The notes: generated from the sequence alone by a model not told the origin. A DNA stretch of 64,000 nucleotides from Panulirus ornatus (GCF_036320965.1 NC_092234.1:41809032-41873031); one strand, 5' to 3'; positions 1 to 12,456 are shown, counted from the first letter of the stretch. Made by a program: numbers and translations.

Positions 1-75
<75 letters not shown>
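1..75. repeat. (AT)n microsatellite
   Basis: Uninterrupted AT dinucleotide tract that runs off the left edge of the window. It abuts the SINE-like fragment at 76-195, which has a second AT tract on its other side. Confidence 0.98.
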
Positions 76-81
<6 letters not shown>

Positions 82-192
82 CAAAAGAGGGAACAGAGAA
101 TTGCGCCAGGTGAGGGTATTCCCTCAAAGGCCCAGTCCTCTGTTCTTAACGCTACCTCGCTAATGCGGGAAATGGCGAATAGTTTGAAAGAA

Positions 193-195
<3 letters not shown>
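76..195 (+). mobile_element. SINE-like element, 3' part
   Basis: About 120 bp that matches the second half of the fuller copy at 22810-23035. Both contain CCAAAAGA-GGAACAGAGAA, then TATTCCCTCAAAGGCCCA, TCCTCTGTT and the terminal CGCTACCTCGCTAA region followed by GCGGGAAATGGCGAATAG. The first half is missing. It is flanked on both sides by AT tracts, as is the copy at 22.8 kb. Calling it a SINE is inference: it is short, non-coding and repeated, and its tail resembles the L2 LINE 3' end, but I cannot see a clear pol III promoter. Confidence 0.75.

Positions 196-279
<84 letters not shown>
195..279. repeat. (AT)n microsatellite
   Basis: Perfect AT tract immediately after the SINE-like fragment. 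Confidence 0.98.
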
Positions 280-281
<2 letters not shown>

Positions 282-501
282 GTTATCATGATGACCCTGG
301 AGACTAGCGATCGTTAAATATAAGCGAGCCAATCAGCAGCCAGGGTTGGTGTTAGGCGAGAGTGAACCCTCCGTCAGGGGTGCCCAGGGGTGTTAACAGC
401 CACCGGTGGAGGTGTCTGCGCCCGTCACACGCCCCGCCACCCCACCACAATGACCACAATCAACCCAGTTATTTCCGCCTCCCGGCTGTGTCCACCACCC
501 C

Positions 502-504
<3 letters not shown>
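280..504. other. No gene seen
   Basis: Ordinary sequence without a supportable coding frame. A CCAATCAG motif (CCAAT box type) at 329-336 is the only recognisable short signal, and it may be chance. Confidence 0.6.

Positions 505-554
<50 letters not shown>
505..554. repeat. (GA)n microsatellite
   Basis: Perfect GA tract of about 25 units. It creates spurious Arg-Glu open frames. Confidence 0.98.
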
Positions 555-556
<2 letters not shown>

Positions 557-1160
557 AGCTACGACGAGGTGTTTGCCTGTGGGTGGTGGTGTTGGTGGCT
601 TTTACCACGACACGTCTTACTTCGTTGAGACAACCGTGTCGTGCTCCCAGCCTCCCTCCCTCCACACGCGACGATCCTGGGTTCATCTGGCACTGTTTAC
701 GACCATTCTCGCAGGTTTCTGTTCAATGCGTCGTTTGTATTTTACCCGATCATGTGTGTCATCTCGCCCGGTAGTACAGTCAACTGTCCTGCCATCTCTT
801 ACCCTGGAATCAACAACCATGTTGTTTGAGAGGCTCCACCCACAGTTACACTCTCCTCACTGAACCACTTCAATCTGTTGTCTCCAGTTCAATTTTACAG
901 TTCTTTCTCGGCTGTAAAGCTGGGGTTCATCCAGCCTCTCGTGGTAGCGCACGTGCTCTGGTCCTGCCTCTCGTGGTAGCGCACGTGCTCTGGTCGGGTC
1001 GTCTTGCTGGTTGAAATATTCTGATGTTTCTCTCTTACGTCTCTGAGTTATGTACTTCAGCCCGTCTGGCTGGTCACCACGCGACACGGCAACATTGTAC
1101 TATGCTTCTCATAGTAAACATCCACAACATTATTTCCCCGTCTCTGGTTATATTATAACA
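555..1160. other. Non-coding stretch with a 32-bp duplication
   Basis: No gene recognised. At 934-995 a 32-bp unit is present twice in tandem, and each copy holds the E-box GCGCACGTGCTC. Confidence 0.7.
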
Positions 1161-1163
1161 TTT

Positions 1164-1184
1164 ATCATCATCATCATCATCATC
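1164..1184. repeat. (ATC)n microsatellite
   Basis: Seven trinucleotide units. Confidence 0.95.
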
Positions 1185-1224
1185 CCATGCATTACTTGGC
1201 TCCACGTTACCATCTGATCACTAT

Positions 1225-1547
1225 GTCCTTCGAATTACAGTATGTCTCACGAATTACAGTATGCTTCAATATTACAGTATGCCCTCCAAATTACAGTATG
1301 CTTCAATATTACAGTATGCCCTCCAAATTACAGTATGCTTCAATATTACAGTATGCCCTCCAAATTACAGTATGCTTCAATATTACAGTATGCCCTCCAA
1401 ATTACAGTATGCCTCAATATTACAGTATGCCCTACAAATTACAGTATGCCCCCTAAATTACAGTGTGCCTCAATATCATAGTATGTCCTTCAAATTACAG
1501 TATGCCTCAATATTACAGTATGCCCCCAAATGATAGTATACCTCAAT
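1225..1547. repeat. 37-bp minisatellite built of two half-units
   Basis: Alternating 18-19 bp half-units that both end in ATTACAGTATG, one with CTTCAAT and the other with CCCTCCAA. Edge copies are more diverged than central ones, as expected of unequal exchange. The open frames here are artefacts. Confidence 0.95.
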
Positions 1548-1711
1548 CTTCCAGTCCCTCACCTCCAGTGATGACCGCAGCTCACATGTGTTTGTAACCC
1601 CGTCCCTGATGGACCTTCAGACAGTGGTACCAGGAAGGTGTTCATCCTTACGTGATCCACTCGCTCAAAATATCCTTCGCTTAATTCCATCCGGCTCGCT
1701 CTTGTCTATTT

Positions 1712-1714
<3 letters not shown>
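1548..1714. other. Spacer, no gene seen
   Basis: Non-repetitive sequence without a coding frame I can support. Confidence 0.5.

Positions 1715-1793
<79 letters not shown>
1715..1793. repeat. (GA)n microsatellite
   Basis: Perfect GA tract of about 39 units, followed by a G-rich purine stretch to about 1840. Confidence 0.98.
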
Positions 1794-1802
<9 letters not shown>

Positions 1803-1948
1803 AGAGTAAGGGAGTGGGGAGGCGTAGGAGGGGAGGGAAGAGTGGCCCAGCCCACGTGGGAGACATCCGCAGCCAAGTTAAACACTTCCAGTCTCATCAC
1901 GTCCTCGACCACCAGCCACCAACACACACATCTGCCTATCACGCCCAC

Positions 1949-2064
1949 GGGTCGAGCTCAAGGGTCGTACCGTCGTGTTCAAGGGCCGTACCGTCGTGCT
2001 TAAGGGTCGTACCGTCGTGCTCAAGACCCGTACCGTCGTGCTTATGGGTCGTACCGTCGTGAGG
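1949..2064 (+). repeat. 21-bp family array (about 5 units), right-arm orientation
   Basis: Tandem units close to GGGTCGTACCGTCGTGCTCA. This is the complement orientation of the arrays at 6.8, 10, 16 and 25 kb. It is one of about 18 locations of the dispersed 21-bp family. No palindromic centre is visible beside it. Confidence 0.95.
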
Positions 2065-2539
2065 CATGAGGAGTGAGGGCGGCAGCAGCCTGGCTGTGAG
2101 GCAGCGCAGACGACCACGTGGCTCCAGTGTAAACAAACACAGCTGTGATGACGCAGGCGCCCTCAAACATAGGCGTCCAAAACCACCACGCCGAACACAG
2201 GGTAACACACGAAGGATGTTACAAAACTCGTCACACAACGGTCACAGCAACACCTTAGCATAACTGTAACATATCTGTAGTACACCTGTAACATCTGTAG
2301 TGCACCTGTCACATTTACAGCCTTGGTGAGTGTGCACGGTAACCCACACTCTACTGTCTGTCTAGCCCACGCCGTCGTAGCATGTGGGCGTCTAACCCAC
2401 GCCATAGCATGTGGGATGATCAACTAAGTGATGGAATTGAACTGAATCGACGAATGATGATCCTACATTCCCGACCGTGAGAAACAGATCAGTACGACGG
2501 ACCGACCGTGAGAAACAGACCCGGTACATACCCGGTGGT
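2065..2539. other. Non-coding stretch with small duplications
   Basis: No gene recognised. A degenerate unit of about 20 bp (ACACCTGTAACATCTGTAGT) repeats near 2265-2312. The motif GACCGTGAGAAACAGA occurs twice about 31 bp apart near 2476-2520. A G tract lies at 2547-2557. Confidence 0.6.
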
Positions 2540-3012
2540 CTTCGGAGGGGGGGGGGGTCTTCACCCCCACAGAACGGGCTGGGCCCAGACTGTTGGGTTG
2601 GGTCGTTGGTCAACCAGGCTGGTTGGTTGGGTCGTTGGTCGACCAGGCTGGTTGGTTGGGTCGTTGGTCGACCAGGCTAGTTGGTTGGGTCGTTGGTCGA
2701 CCAGGCTGGTTGGTTGGGTCGAGCAAGGTGTTGGAAGCCGCAGCCAGACTGAGGCAGGCCCCCAGAGCCTGGCTGGTGTGGTACACTTTTGTAGGTAGTT
2801 GTCCAGTGCAGTCTTGACCTTGTCTACCGTGCAGCATCCCAGGCTGTTTCTGACGGTAGATGGCGGCCAGGAGGTGTTGAAGAGTCTTGGGCCCCGCCCG
2901 CAGGTTTAAGGTCTTCTCTCATCTTGTGTGCCGACGTCGCATCTTTGGATTTCAGAGGTGGTATTCTACACAGCCTTCCATGACGGTCGTGCCAGCAGCA
3001 GGTTATACCCAT
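2540..3012 (-). mobile_element. L1-type LINE 3' end, copy A
   Basis: Read on the minus strand, this gives the C-terminal end of a non-LTR retrotransposon pol protein: WHDRHGRLCRIPPLKSKDA, then TSAHKMREDLKPAGGAQD with frame slips, TAWDAAR, and finally YHTSQALGACLSLAAAS. The same sequence recurs at 7.7, 49 and 56 kb with very high similarity. The copy is 5' truncated and stops near 3012, where it diverges from copy B. It ends in its own minisatellite (2590-2725). It is a dead remnant with no RT domain. Confidence 0.85.
2590..2725. repeat. 31-bp minisatellite inside LINE copy A
   Basis: Four to five units of about 31 bp with the core TGGGTCGTTGGTCGACCAGG. The unit looks like an amplified piece of the LINE 3' terminus, because its complement reads ...VDQRPNQP, which resembles the SNSLVDQ tail of the family. 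Confidence 0.9.
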
Positions 3013-4066
<1,054 letters not shown>

Positions 4067-4274
4067 CATTGATGATGAGAAATACTCCATCCACCAGGGA
4101 TGAATTATGACCATAACCTGTTTATCACCTTACAGATGATGCGTTTCATATATTCTTCCACTGTAGCATACACAATGGTAATGCACGGTGGAATGTAGCC
4201 CGCCTGGCTCATGGTTGTGAGGGCTGGCATGGACGAGACTGATGCTTGTTTACATGATAAGAAAATTACTGGGG

Positions 4275-4530
<256 letters not shown>

Positions 4531-5102
4531 GCTCACACCATCGCCCTCACCTCCCATCTGTTCACATCCTCACCAGAGCATGACACCCACAGCTTGTGGG
4601 AGGCTCGTACATACCTCACATTAATACTACCCCGGATGGCTGGCTGCATCAACCCCTCACACCTCCAATATACTTCTAAGAAGTAGACACCATTCGAAAT
4701 TTACACTTCGACAGAGGAACTGGAGGCCATGCCGTGCCATGCTCCGGCCATGAGCAAGTGTGGCTCTGGACATGTGCCAGAGCCACACACGAGGTGATGC
4801 ACGGCTGACCACACCCGACCTGAGCAGGAGGGTGGCATCATGAAGTATGGTCTCAGAAAGACTTAGAATTTTGATCATGACTTTCTCACAACCCTGTCAG
4901 ACCTCAGGGCTACAGGATCCCTAAGGTCATGTGCTGAAGAGCCAGACATCCAACCCTCCCCTCCCACTTCACCTACACCGTCGAGTTTAACCAAACTCGG
5001 AGACGACTTGAACGACTTTTACGATCAATTTTCAGACGCGCTGAACGCGTACTTACGCTGCTCTCCAAGGATCACTTATAAACCCGCACATCATTCTGAT
5101 AC
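4531..5102. other. No gene seen; contains a perfect hairpin
   Basis: No coding feature is supported. A perfect 12-bp inverted repeat with a 7-nt loop lies at 4758-4788 and is described separately. Confidence 0.6.
4758..4788. other. Perfect 12-bp hairpin
   Basis: GTGTGGCTCTGG, loop ACATGTG, then CCAGAGCCACAC. All twelve pairs match. Nothing around it suggests a known RNA gene. Confidence 0.85.
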
Positions 5103-5150
5103 CAAGTGAGGACTTGGTCAACCAGGCTGTTGGATGCTGCACCTCTTCAA
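5103..5150 (-). mobile_element. L1-type LINE terminal fragment
   Basis: The minus strand reads GAASNSLVDQVLTW, the terminal signature of the L1-type LINEs seen elsewhere in the window. Only the last few codons survive. Confidence 0.6.
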
Positions 5151-5172
5151 CTAGTATACGGTGGAAAACGTT

Positions 5173-5173
<1 letters not shown>

Positions 5174-5225
<52 letters not shown>
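5174..5225. repeat. (AC)n microsatellite
   Basis: Perfect AC tract of about 26 units. Confidence 0.98.
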
Positions 5226-6010
<785 letters not shown>

Positions 6011-6351
6011 CGGAGGTGGAGGGAACAAGGAGAAGAGGGAGACCAAATTGGAGGTGGAAAGATGGAGTGAAAAAGATTTTGTGTGATCGGGGCCTGAACA
6101 TGCAGGAGGGTGAAAGGAGGGCAAGGAATAGAGTGAATTGGAGCGATGTGGTATACCGGGGTTGACGTGCTGTCAGTGGATTGAAGCAAGGCATGTGAAG
6201 CGTCTGGGGTAAACCATGGAAAGCTGTGTAGGTATGTATATTTGCGTGTGTGGACGTATGTATATGCATGTGGGGGGGGGGGGGGGGGGGGCATTTCTTT
6301 CGTCTGTTTCCCTGCGCTACCTAGCAAACGCAGGAGACAGCGACAAAGTAT

Positions 6352-6352
<1 letters not shown>
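6011..6352 (+). mobile_element. L2-type LINE 3' end (pol C-terminus and 3' UTR)
   Basis: The plus strand reads [19 protein letters not shown], then [28 protein letters not shown] and a stop at about 6165. This is the typical C-terminus of a LINE pol protein (GRP-x-WRW-x-DGVK). The 3' UTR that follows contains GGCATGTGAAGCGTCTGGGG, a G20 run at 6272-6291 and the terminal motif GCGCTACCTAGCAAACGCAG, and it ends in a TA tract. The same UTR is found in reverse at 20041-20300. The 5' truncation is typical of target-primed insertion. Confidence 0.85.
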
Positions 6353-6795
<443 letters not shown>

Positions 6796-7129
6796 CAGTG
6801 CGACGGTACGACCTTTGAGTAGGACTGTACGACCTTTCAGTACGACGGTACGACCTTTGAGTAAGACTGTACGACCTTTCAGTGCGACGGTACGACCTTT
6901 GAGTAAGACTGAACGACCTTTCAGTGCGACGGTACGAGCTTTGAATAGGACTGTACGACCTTTCAGTGCGACTGTACGACCTTTGAGTAGGACTGTACGA
7001 CCTTTCAGTGCGACGGTACGACCTTTGAGTAGGACTGTACGACCTTTCAATACGACGGTACGACCTTTGAGTAGGACTGTAAGACCTTTGAGTAGGACTG
7101 TACGACCTTTCAATACGACGGTACGACCG
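6796..7129 (+). repeat. 21-bp family array with a 42-bp higher-order unit (about 16 units)
   Basis: Two variants mostly alternate: one carries CTTTGAGTAGGACTGTACGA and the other CTTTCAGTGCGACGGTACGA. The array therefore shows dimer (42-bp) periodicity. It encodes open frames on both strands only because 21 is a multiple of three. Confidence 0.97.
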
Positions 7130-7399
7130 AGTGGGTTGGTACGATGATACGACAACTCGGTCACGGGCCACTCGCCTTGGTATACACTATTTCTTTTTAA
7201 ATCTGACGACACAAACCTGACAAGAAACATCAATACATCTTCCCTACTCTTCTTCCTCAAGACTCTTCGTCACCTCCGGCTCTGACACCTTCCTCCATGG
7301 CCTCTAACACGAGTCTGGGAACATTGGAAAACATCTTCAGTGTTCCAATCCCTAGGTGAAGGGGGGGGGGGCAGATTACTACCCCCTGTTCCTTACAAG
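7130..7399. other. No gene seen
   Basis: Non-repetitive sequence with a G tract near 7361-7370. Confidence 0.5.
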
Positions 7400-7620
7400 T
7401 AACATTACCAACCTCCTCGGCCAATGAGAATCAACTATACCCAGATTACAAACTTCCTCAGCCAATGAGAACAGGCCATGCTCAGTAGACAACCAAATTT
7501 CCAGTGGAGTTCTCGTTTTCTTCCAGGCCTGGGTCGGTCCGTGGCGGCGGGTAGAGGGAAAGTAAATATGTCCGCCATTTTGTTAACGTGTTCACAGGGA
7601 TGTGGCGCCTTAGACCTAAG
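7400..7620. promoter_or_regulatory. Candidate TATA-less promoter-like block
   Basis: Two CCAATGAGAA motifs lie about 37 bp apart (about 7424 and 7461). Roughly 105 bp further on, CCGCCATTTTG (near 7571) matches the YY1 core in reverse. The block from 7525 to 7575 is relatively GC-rich. These are established features of TATA-less promoters, but no exon or transcript is visible nearby and an L1 LINE copy begins at 7690. Low confidence. Confidence 0.2.
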
Positions 7621-7689
7621 GTGATATTACTCTTTATTCTTACTGGGCCTAAGACGCCCTTGTCTTACCCTGGCCTTGGTGGATAATGG

Positions 7690-8790
7690 TTAAGTCTTCG
7701 GGGGTTTTCTACCTCCACAGCCCGGGCCGAACCCAGGCTGGTTGGCTGGGTCATTGGTCGACCAGGCTGGTTGGTTGGGTCGTTGGTGGAGCAAGGTATT
7801 GGGTTGGGTCGTTGGTGGAGCAAGGTGTTGGGTTGGGTCGTTGGTGGAGCAAGGTGTTGGGTTGGGTGGTTGGTGGAGCAAGGTGTTGGGTTGGGTGGTT
7901 GGTGGAGCAAGGTGTTGGGTTGGGTGGTTGGTACAGCAAGGTGTTGGGTTGGGTGGTTGGTGGAGCAAGGTGTTGGAAGCCGCAGCCAGACTGAGGCAGG
8001 CCCCCAGAGCCTGGCTGGTGTGGTACACTTTGTAGGTAGTTGTCCAGTGCAGTCTTGACCTTGTCTACCGTGCAGCATCCCAGGCTGTTTCTGACGGTAG
8101 ATGGCGGCCAGGAGGTGTTGAAGAGTCTTGGGCCCCGCCCGCAGGTTTAAGGTCTTCTCTCATCTTGTGTGCCGACGTCGCATCTTTGGATTTCAGAGAT
8201 GGTATTTTACGCAGCCTTCCATGACGGTCGTACCAGCACCAGGTTATACCACAATGTAACGTGAGAACCACACCTTCTAGGATGTTCCAGGTATACATGA
8301 TGATATACCTCTCCCGTCTGCGCTTCAGGGAGTAAAGCCTCTGAAATTTCAGCCGTTTCCAGTAATCTAGTTCCTGTACCACATTAATATAGGCTGTGAA
8401 AGGTAATCTGAGCACATTCTAATCCCGCAATTCCGCCTGCCTTGTACAGTTATGTTACAACGCAGCAATATCCATTCAAGTCGTGAAAGAATTAGCGTCT
8501 TGAATAATATCATCATTGGTTTTTCCTGCCTTTTCTTGAAGGTCCGCAGGATCCAGCCTGCCATCCTTCTGCATAGAGCAACAGTTGTTTTGTTGTGTTT
8601 GCTGAAGGTTAGGTCGTTAGACATTATCACTCCGAAGTCTTTCACATTATTCATTTGGTTTTTGATAGCGTCTGTGTCTGTACGGCATTCTGTATTTTGA
8701 TTTCCATTTCTCCATACTAGAGGAGTTGAAACCTATCTCATATGAAATTTATGTCTCTTTGTTGTCTTCCTAGTCCGAGAAAGTCTACCA
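7690..8790 (-). mobile_element. L1-type LINE 3' half, copy B (longest of this family here)
   Basis: Read on the minus strand from about 8790: INFI and DRFQLL with stops; NNVKDFGVIMSNDLTFSKHN (8590-8650); RRMAGWILRTFKKRQEKP; MMILFKTLILSRLEW; LDYWKRLKFQRLYSLKRRRE; RYIIMYTWNILEG; WYDRHGRLRKIPSLKSKDA; then the C-terminal TSAHKMREDLKPAGGAQD, TAWDAAR and LSLAAAS. This is the region after the RT palm through the thumb to the C-terminus of a decapod-type LINE. Frameshifts and stops are present. The 3' end carries a private minisatellite (7735-7975). Confidence 0.88.
7735..7975. repeat. 29-bp minisatellite inside LINE copy B
   Basis: About eight units of the type GGTTGGTGGAGCAAGGTGTT. The terminal unit of copy B has been homogenised differently from copy A, whose units keep GGTCGACCAGG, so each amplification is independent. 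Confidence 0.93.
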
Positions 8791-9413
8791 ACCCTTTCAC
8801 TCCAAGTATTTACCACATGTCTCCTCTTGCCTACACTGTATACACTACAGAATCTTTGAGTCTGCTGTAGTTTTCATCTTTTAGTGAATCCATGTGGATC
8901 ATGAATGGCTTTTGCTATTTCCTACCACACGCTATAGCTACACAACTGCGAATGTTCGAAATAATTGATACCACGCTACACATGTGGTATGGCGAGAGCA
9001 CCTGTAACTTCGCTGAGTTCGTGTGTCATTCATAAAGGCGGTTTGGGTTATCATGCTAACTGTCACTGGGGTTGGGATGAGTCACTACCTCACCCCTGAC
9101 ACAGGGGGGCCTTCCTCCTGCACCCCTACACCGGGCGTGGGGAAGACAGACCCCCACTGCCACACAGGAGCCTGGATGGAGCAGGACACCACGGAGAAAT
9201 CCCATCACCTTCCTTCCCATCATCTGTCTGCCGTATGCTAATGAGTCTAGCTAGGGTCCTGGCCATCACCGCTTCCTCCCCTCCACTTCCCTACAACACA
9301 CCTCGTTCAATGGCTTTTAATCTGCATACGTGTTCTGTCCAGTCACTCATTCCTGCAAGACATTACCATAACATGTACACCACAAGTCAGTAATTAGCTT
9401 ATAAACTCTCCTT

Positions 9414-9415
<2 letters not shown>
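8791..9415. other. No gene recognised
   Basis: May include further decayed LINE sequence up to about 8960, but I cannot align it with confidence. The frame at 9053-9241 begins with a hydrophobic stretch yet has no recognisable product. Confidence 0.4.

Positions 9416-9483
<68 letters not shown>
9416..9483. repeat. (GT)n microsatellite
   Basis: Perfect GT tract of about 34 units. Confidence 0.98.
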
Positions 9484-9484
<1 letters not shown>

Positions 9485-9630
9485 CCGAGCTGCAGCTGTC
9501 AGTCCAGGCTTGCATGCTGGAGGGCGGCAAGAACAGCCTGCAGGATCATGCCAGCCACACGCGGGGGACTGAGGCAACCCCATAGCGTTGTGGGAGGGTA
9601 ATAATAACACGGATGCCTGAAGCTAGGGGA

Positions 9631-9632
<2 letters not shown>

Positions 9633-9704
<72 letters not shown>
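9633..9704. repeat. (GT)n microsatellite
   Basis: Second perfect GT tract, about 150 bp after the first. Confidence 0.98.
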
Positions 9705-9707
<3 letters not shown>

Positions 9708-10017
9708 ACGAGGCTGACAATCCTGATGCCGCCTCCCACACCACCACCACGAAACACACCCGACCATTACAAGGCATTACGCGCCATTACCTGCCATTAC
9801 CGGAGGCACGCGGGGGCGAGTCCATTGTCTTGTGCCAGGGGAGGAAGTGCGCCACCTCCAGGACAAAGCCCTGATGAACCATTGTCAGAGTCTCAGGCCA
9901 TATTTATATATCTACTTGACGCTATTTACGTGGGCGAGAGAGTGTGTGATGGGAGCCATCAGTGGCCACCAGTGGAGACATGAGCTGTGTGTTTGGATGT
10001 CTTCTTATACTCATTAT
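9705..10017. other. No gene seen
   Basis: A short degenerate repeat of GGCATTACGCGCCATTACCT lies near 9770-9805. Otherwise featureless. Confidence 0.5.
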
Positions 10018-10384
10018 GACGATACGACCCTTCAGCATGACGGTACGACCCTTCACAGCATGACGGTACGACCCTTCAGCATGGCTGTGCGACGGTACGA
10101 CTCTTCAGCATGACGAAACGACCCTTCAGCATGACGGTACGACCCTTCAGCACGATACGACCCTTCAGCATGACGGTACGACCCTTCAGTACGACGATAC
10201 GACCCTTCAGCATGACGGTACGACCCTTCAGCACGACGATACGACCCTTCAGCATGACGGTACGACCCTTCAGCACGACGATACGACCCTTCAGCATGAC
10301 GGTGCGACCCTTCAGCATGGCTGTGCGACGGTACGACTCTTCAGCATGGCTGTGCGACCCTTCAGCACGACGATACGACCCATC
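10018..10384 (+). repeat. 21-bp family array (about 18 units, left-arm orientation)
   Basis: Units close to GTACGACCCTTCAGCATGAC, many alternating with GATACGACCCTTCAGCACGA. Several units carry small indels. No palindromic centre is visible at either end. Confidence 0.97.
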
Positions 10385-10424
10385 ATGATAATGTTTCGAC
10401 CCTCGGGTGTCCCCACCATCATCC

Positions 10425-11005
10425 ATATTCCTCGGCCAGGTCCCCATCCTCTGCTAGGTCCCGGCCAGGTCCCCGCGTGTCCCCACCAGCAATCGTCTTC
10501 CTCTTCAAGATGTCCGTGTGTCCCAATCAGCACCTGTGTCCCCCTTCCAAGTACCCTATGTGTCCCCACAACTCCCCGTGTTCCCATGCCAGGTCCCCAT
10601 GTGTCCCCTTCAGCACCCGTCCCCCCCAGCCGTGTTCATAGTCTGCTCCGCCATGTGTCCCCACCACAACCTGTTCTCCCAGCCAGGTCCATGATGTGTC
10701 CCCGCCAGCACGTGTTCCCCGATAAGTCCCCACCAGCACGTGTTCCTCGATGAGTCCCCACCAGAACGTGCTCCGTATGAGTCCCCACCAGCATCTGTGT
10801 TTTCCCAACCAGGTCCCCGAGGTGTCCCCATCAGCACACATGTTCCCGGCCAGGTCCCCCATGTGTCCCCACCAGTACCCACGTCCTCCAGCCAGGTCCC
10901 TTATGTGTCACCATCAACACCCGGGTTTCCCAGGAGGCCCCCCAATTGCCCTCCCCCCCACCCCCACCCGGCCAGGTCCCCCATGTGTCCCCAGCAGCTG
11001 ACTGG
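10425..11005. repeat. Degenerate minisatellite of GTGTCCCCACCAGCAC units
   Basis: Imperfect units of roughly 27-54 bp built from CCAGGTCCCC, TGTGTCCCCACCAGCAC and GTGTTCCC. The long Pro/Ser-rich open frame is a product of this repeat. Confidence 0.9.
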
Positions 11006-11294
11006 CTCACTCCGTCTTATCGACCACGACGGCCGCTCCACCAACCTCCACTCTCCTTCCTCTCCCTCTACCTACATCTCCCTGAATCCTTCTCCCAGCT
11101 CCCCACCCACTCCTCCCTCTCCCACATCTCCCCCTCCTTCACCCAGTCCTCTCCACCGTGTCTTCAGTAACAGCCCGTGACAGTACTGGACACACGCTCC
11201 TGTCACACCGTGACAGTTAACCCGCCCTCCACACACCGTGAGCCTCACCCTCGCTTTGTGTTCATCAGTATATTTCTCAACGACACCAGCAGCG
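11006..11294. other. C-rich stretch, no gene
   Basis: Pyrimidine-rich, with CTCCC and CTCCA clusters at 11040-11150. No supportable coding feature. Confidence 0.5.
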
Positions 11295-11375
11295 AGGCCC
11301 CACGAACGGGGTTCGACTCCCGGGTCCCGAGATAGCGTGAGTCAAGGCTGCCCACCGCGCCAGGGAGTTACCCTA

Positions 11376-11376
<1 letters not shown>
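11295..11376. mobile_element. Possible tRNA-derived SINE trace
   Basis: GGTTCGACTCC at about 11309-11319 matches the pol III B-box consensus, and TGGCGCGGTGGG on the other strand resembles an A box. The two are in opposite orientations, so this is not an intact tRNA or SINE promoter. An AC tract follows. Confidence 0.2.

Positions 11377-11411
<35 letters not shown>
11377..11411. repeat. (AC)n microsatellite
   Basis: Perfect AC tract of about 17 units. Confidence 0.97.
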
Positions 11412-11413
<2 letters not shown>

Positions 11414-11657
11414 CCGGCACCCCTCACAGTCAGGTTTAGTGAGTCAAGTCTAGTGAGTCAGGCAGTGAGTCCCCTCCTCATACACCCTCATTAAATAGGA
11501 TGAGACATGAGAAGGAGAAAGCATCACACAAGAGCCAACAGAACCAGAACAATGAGGCCATTTAACACAAACACGTCAACACAAACACGTCAACACAAGC
11601 TGCACCAACACGTTGTTCACAACTCACACACGAGTCTTGGCGTCCGTACCAGTACGC
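11412..11657. other. No gene seen
   Basis: Contains a 14-bp direct repeat, AACACGTCAACACA, twice near 11570-11597. Confidence 0.5.
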
Positions 11658-11757
11658 ACGAGACAGGACGCACGGACGGACGAGACAGGACGCACGGACG
11701 GACGAGACAGGACGCAAGTGCCGGCGAGACAGGACGCACGTGCGGGCGAGACAGGTT
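11658..11757. repeat. 22-bp minisatellite
   Basis: Four to five units of the type GAGACAGGACGCACGGACGG. Confidence 0.93.
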
Positions 11758-11923
11758 ATAACCACGGACGAAAAACCAGAGCAGACATTGCCATGGTTTC
11801 TGTCATGGCCCACAGGCAACACCCCCACCACCTCGCGTCATCCCCTGGCGCAGCACCACCACACGTCCGGCCTAACCTCACACTCGAATAAATCAACACT
11901 GCTGATCATACTGACAGTTTCTG

Positions 11924-12290
11924 AATCATGATGACGTCCCAATCCTCCTCCCATCCAATCATGATGACGTCCCAATCCTCCTCCCATCCAATCATGATGA
12001 CGTCCCAATCCTTCTCCCATCCAATCATGATGACGTCCTAATCCTCCTCCCATCCAATCATGATGACGTCCTAATCCTCCTCCCATCCAATCATGATGAC
12101 GTCTCAATCCTCCTCCCATCCAATCATGATGACGTCCCAATCCTCCTCCCATCCAATCATGATGACGTCCCAATCCTCCTCCCATCCAATCATGATGACG
12201 TCCCAATCCTCCTCCCATCCAATCATGATGACGTCCCAATCCTCCTCCCATCCAATCATGATGACGTCCCAATCCTCCTCCCATCCAATC
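11924..12290. repeat. 33-bp array with CCAAT plus near-CRE in every unit (11 units)
   Basis: Eleven nearly identical units. Each contains CCAATCATGATGACGTCCCA, which is a CCAAT box followed 6 bp later by TGACGTCC, a 7 of 8 match to the CRE. Single-base variants (TGACGTCT, GTCCTAATCC) mark individual units. Long open frames on both strands are artefacts of the 33-bp period. Confidence 0.97.
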
Positions 12291-12456
12291 ACCGTGGCCA
12301 TGCTGGTCCTTGCCTCAATATACATCAGTAACGACTCTCGTCCCACCAGCTTCCCTAACGGCCATAAGTGAACCAGCTGTAAAGTCATTACGTAATGTGC
12401 TGACACAACCATCCTCACGTATTTGCCTTCAAAACTACTCGTTATTTGTGTTGCTA

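Noticed and set aside
9023..9241. Small secreted peptide gene suggested by a hydrophobic N-terminus.
   Set aside because: The extended frame needs a GTG start. From the real ATG at 9053 the signal-like part is short, and no cysteine pattern or family is recognisable.
11295..11376. tRNA gene suggested by GGTTCGACTCC.
   Set aside because: No cloverleaf can be drawn, and the A-box-like word is on the other strand.
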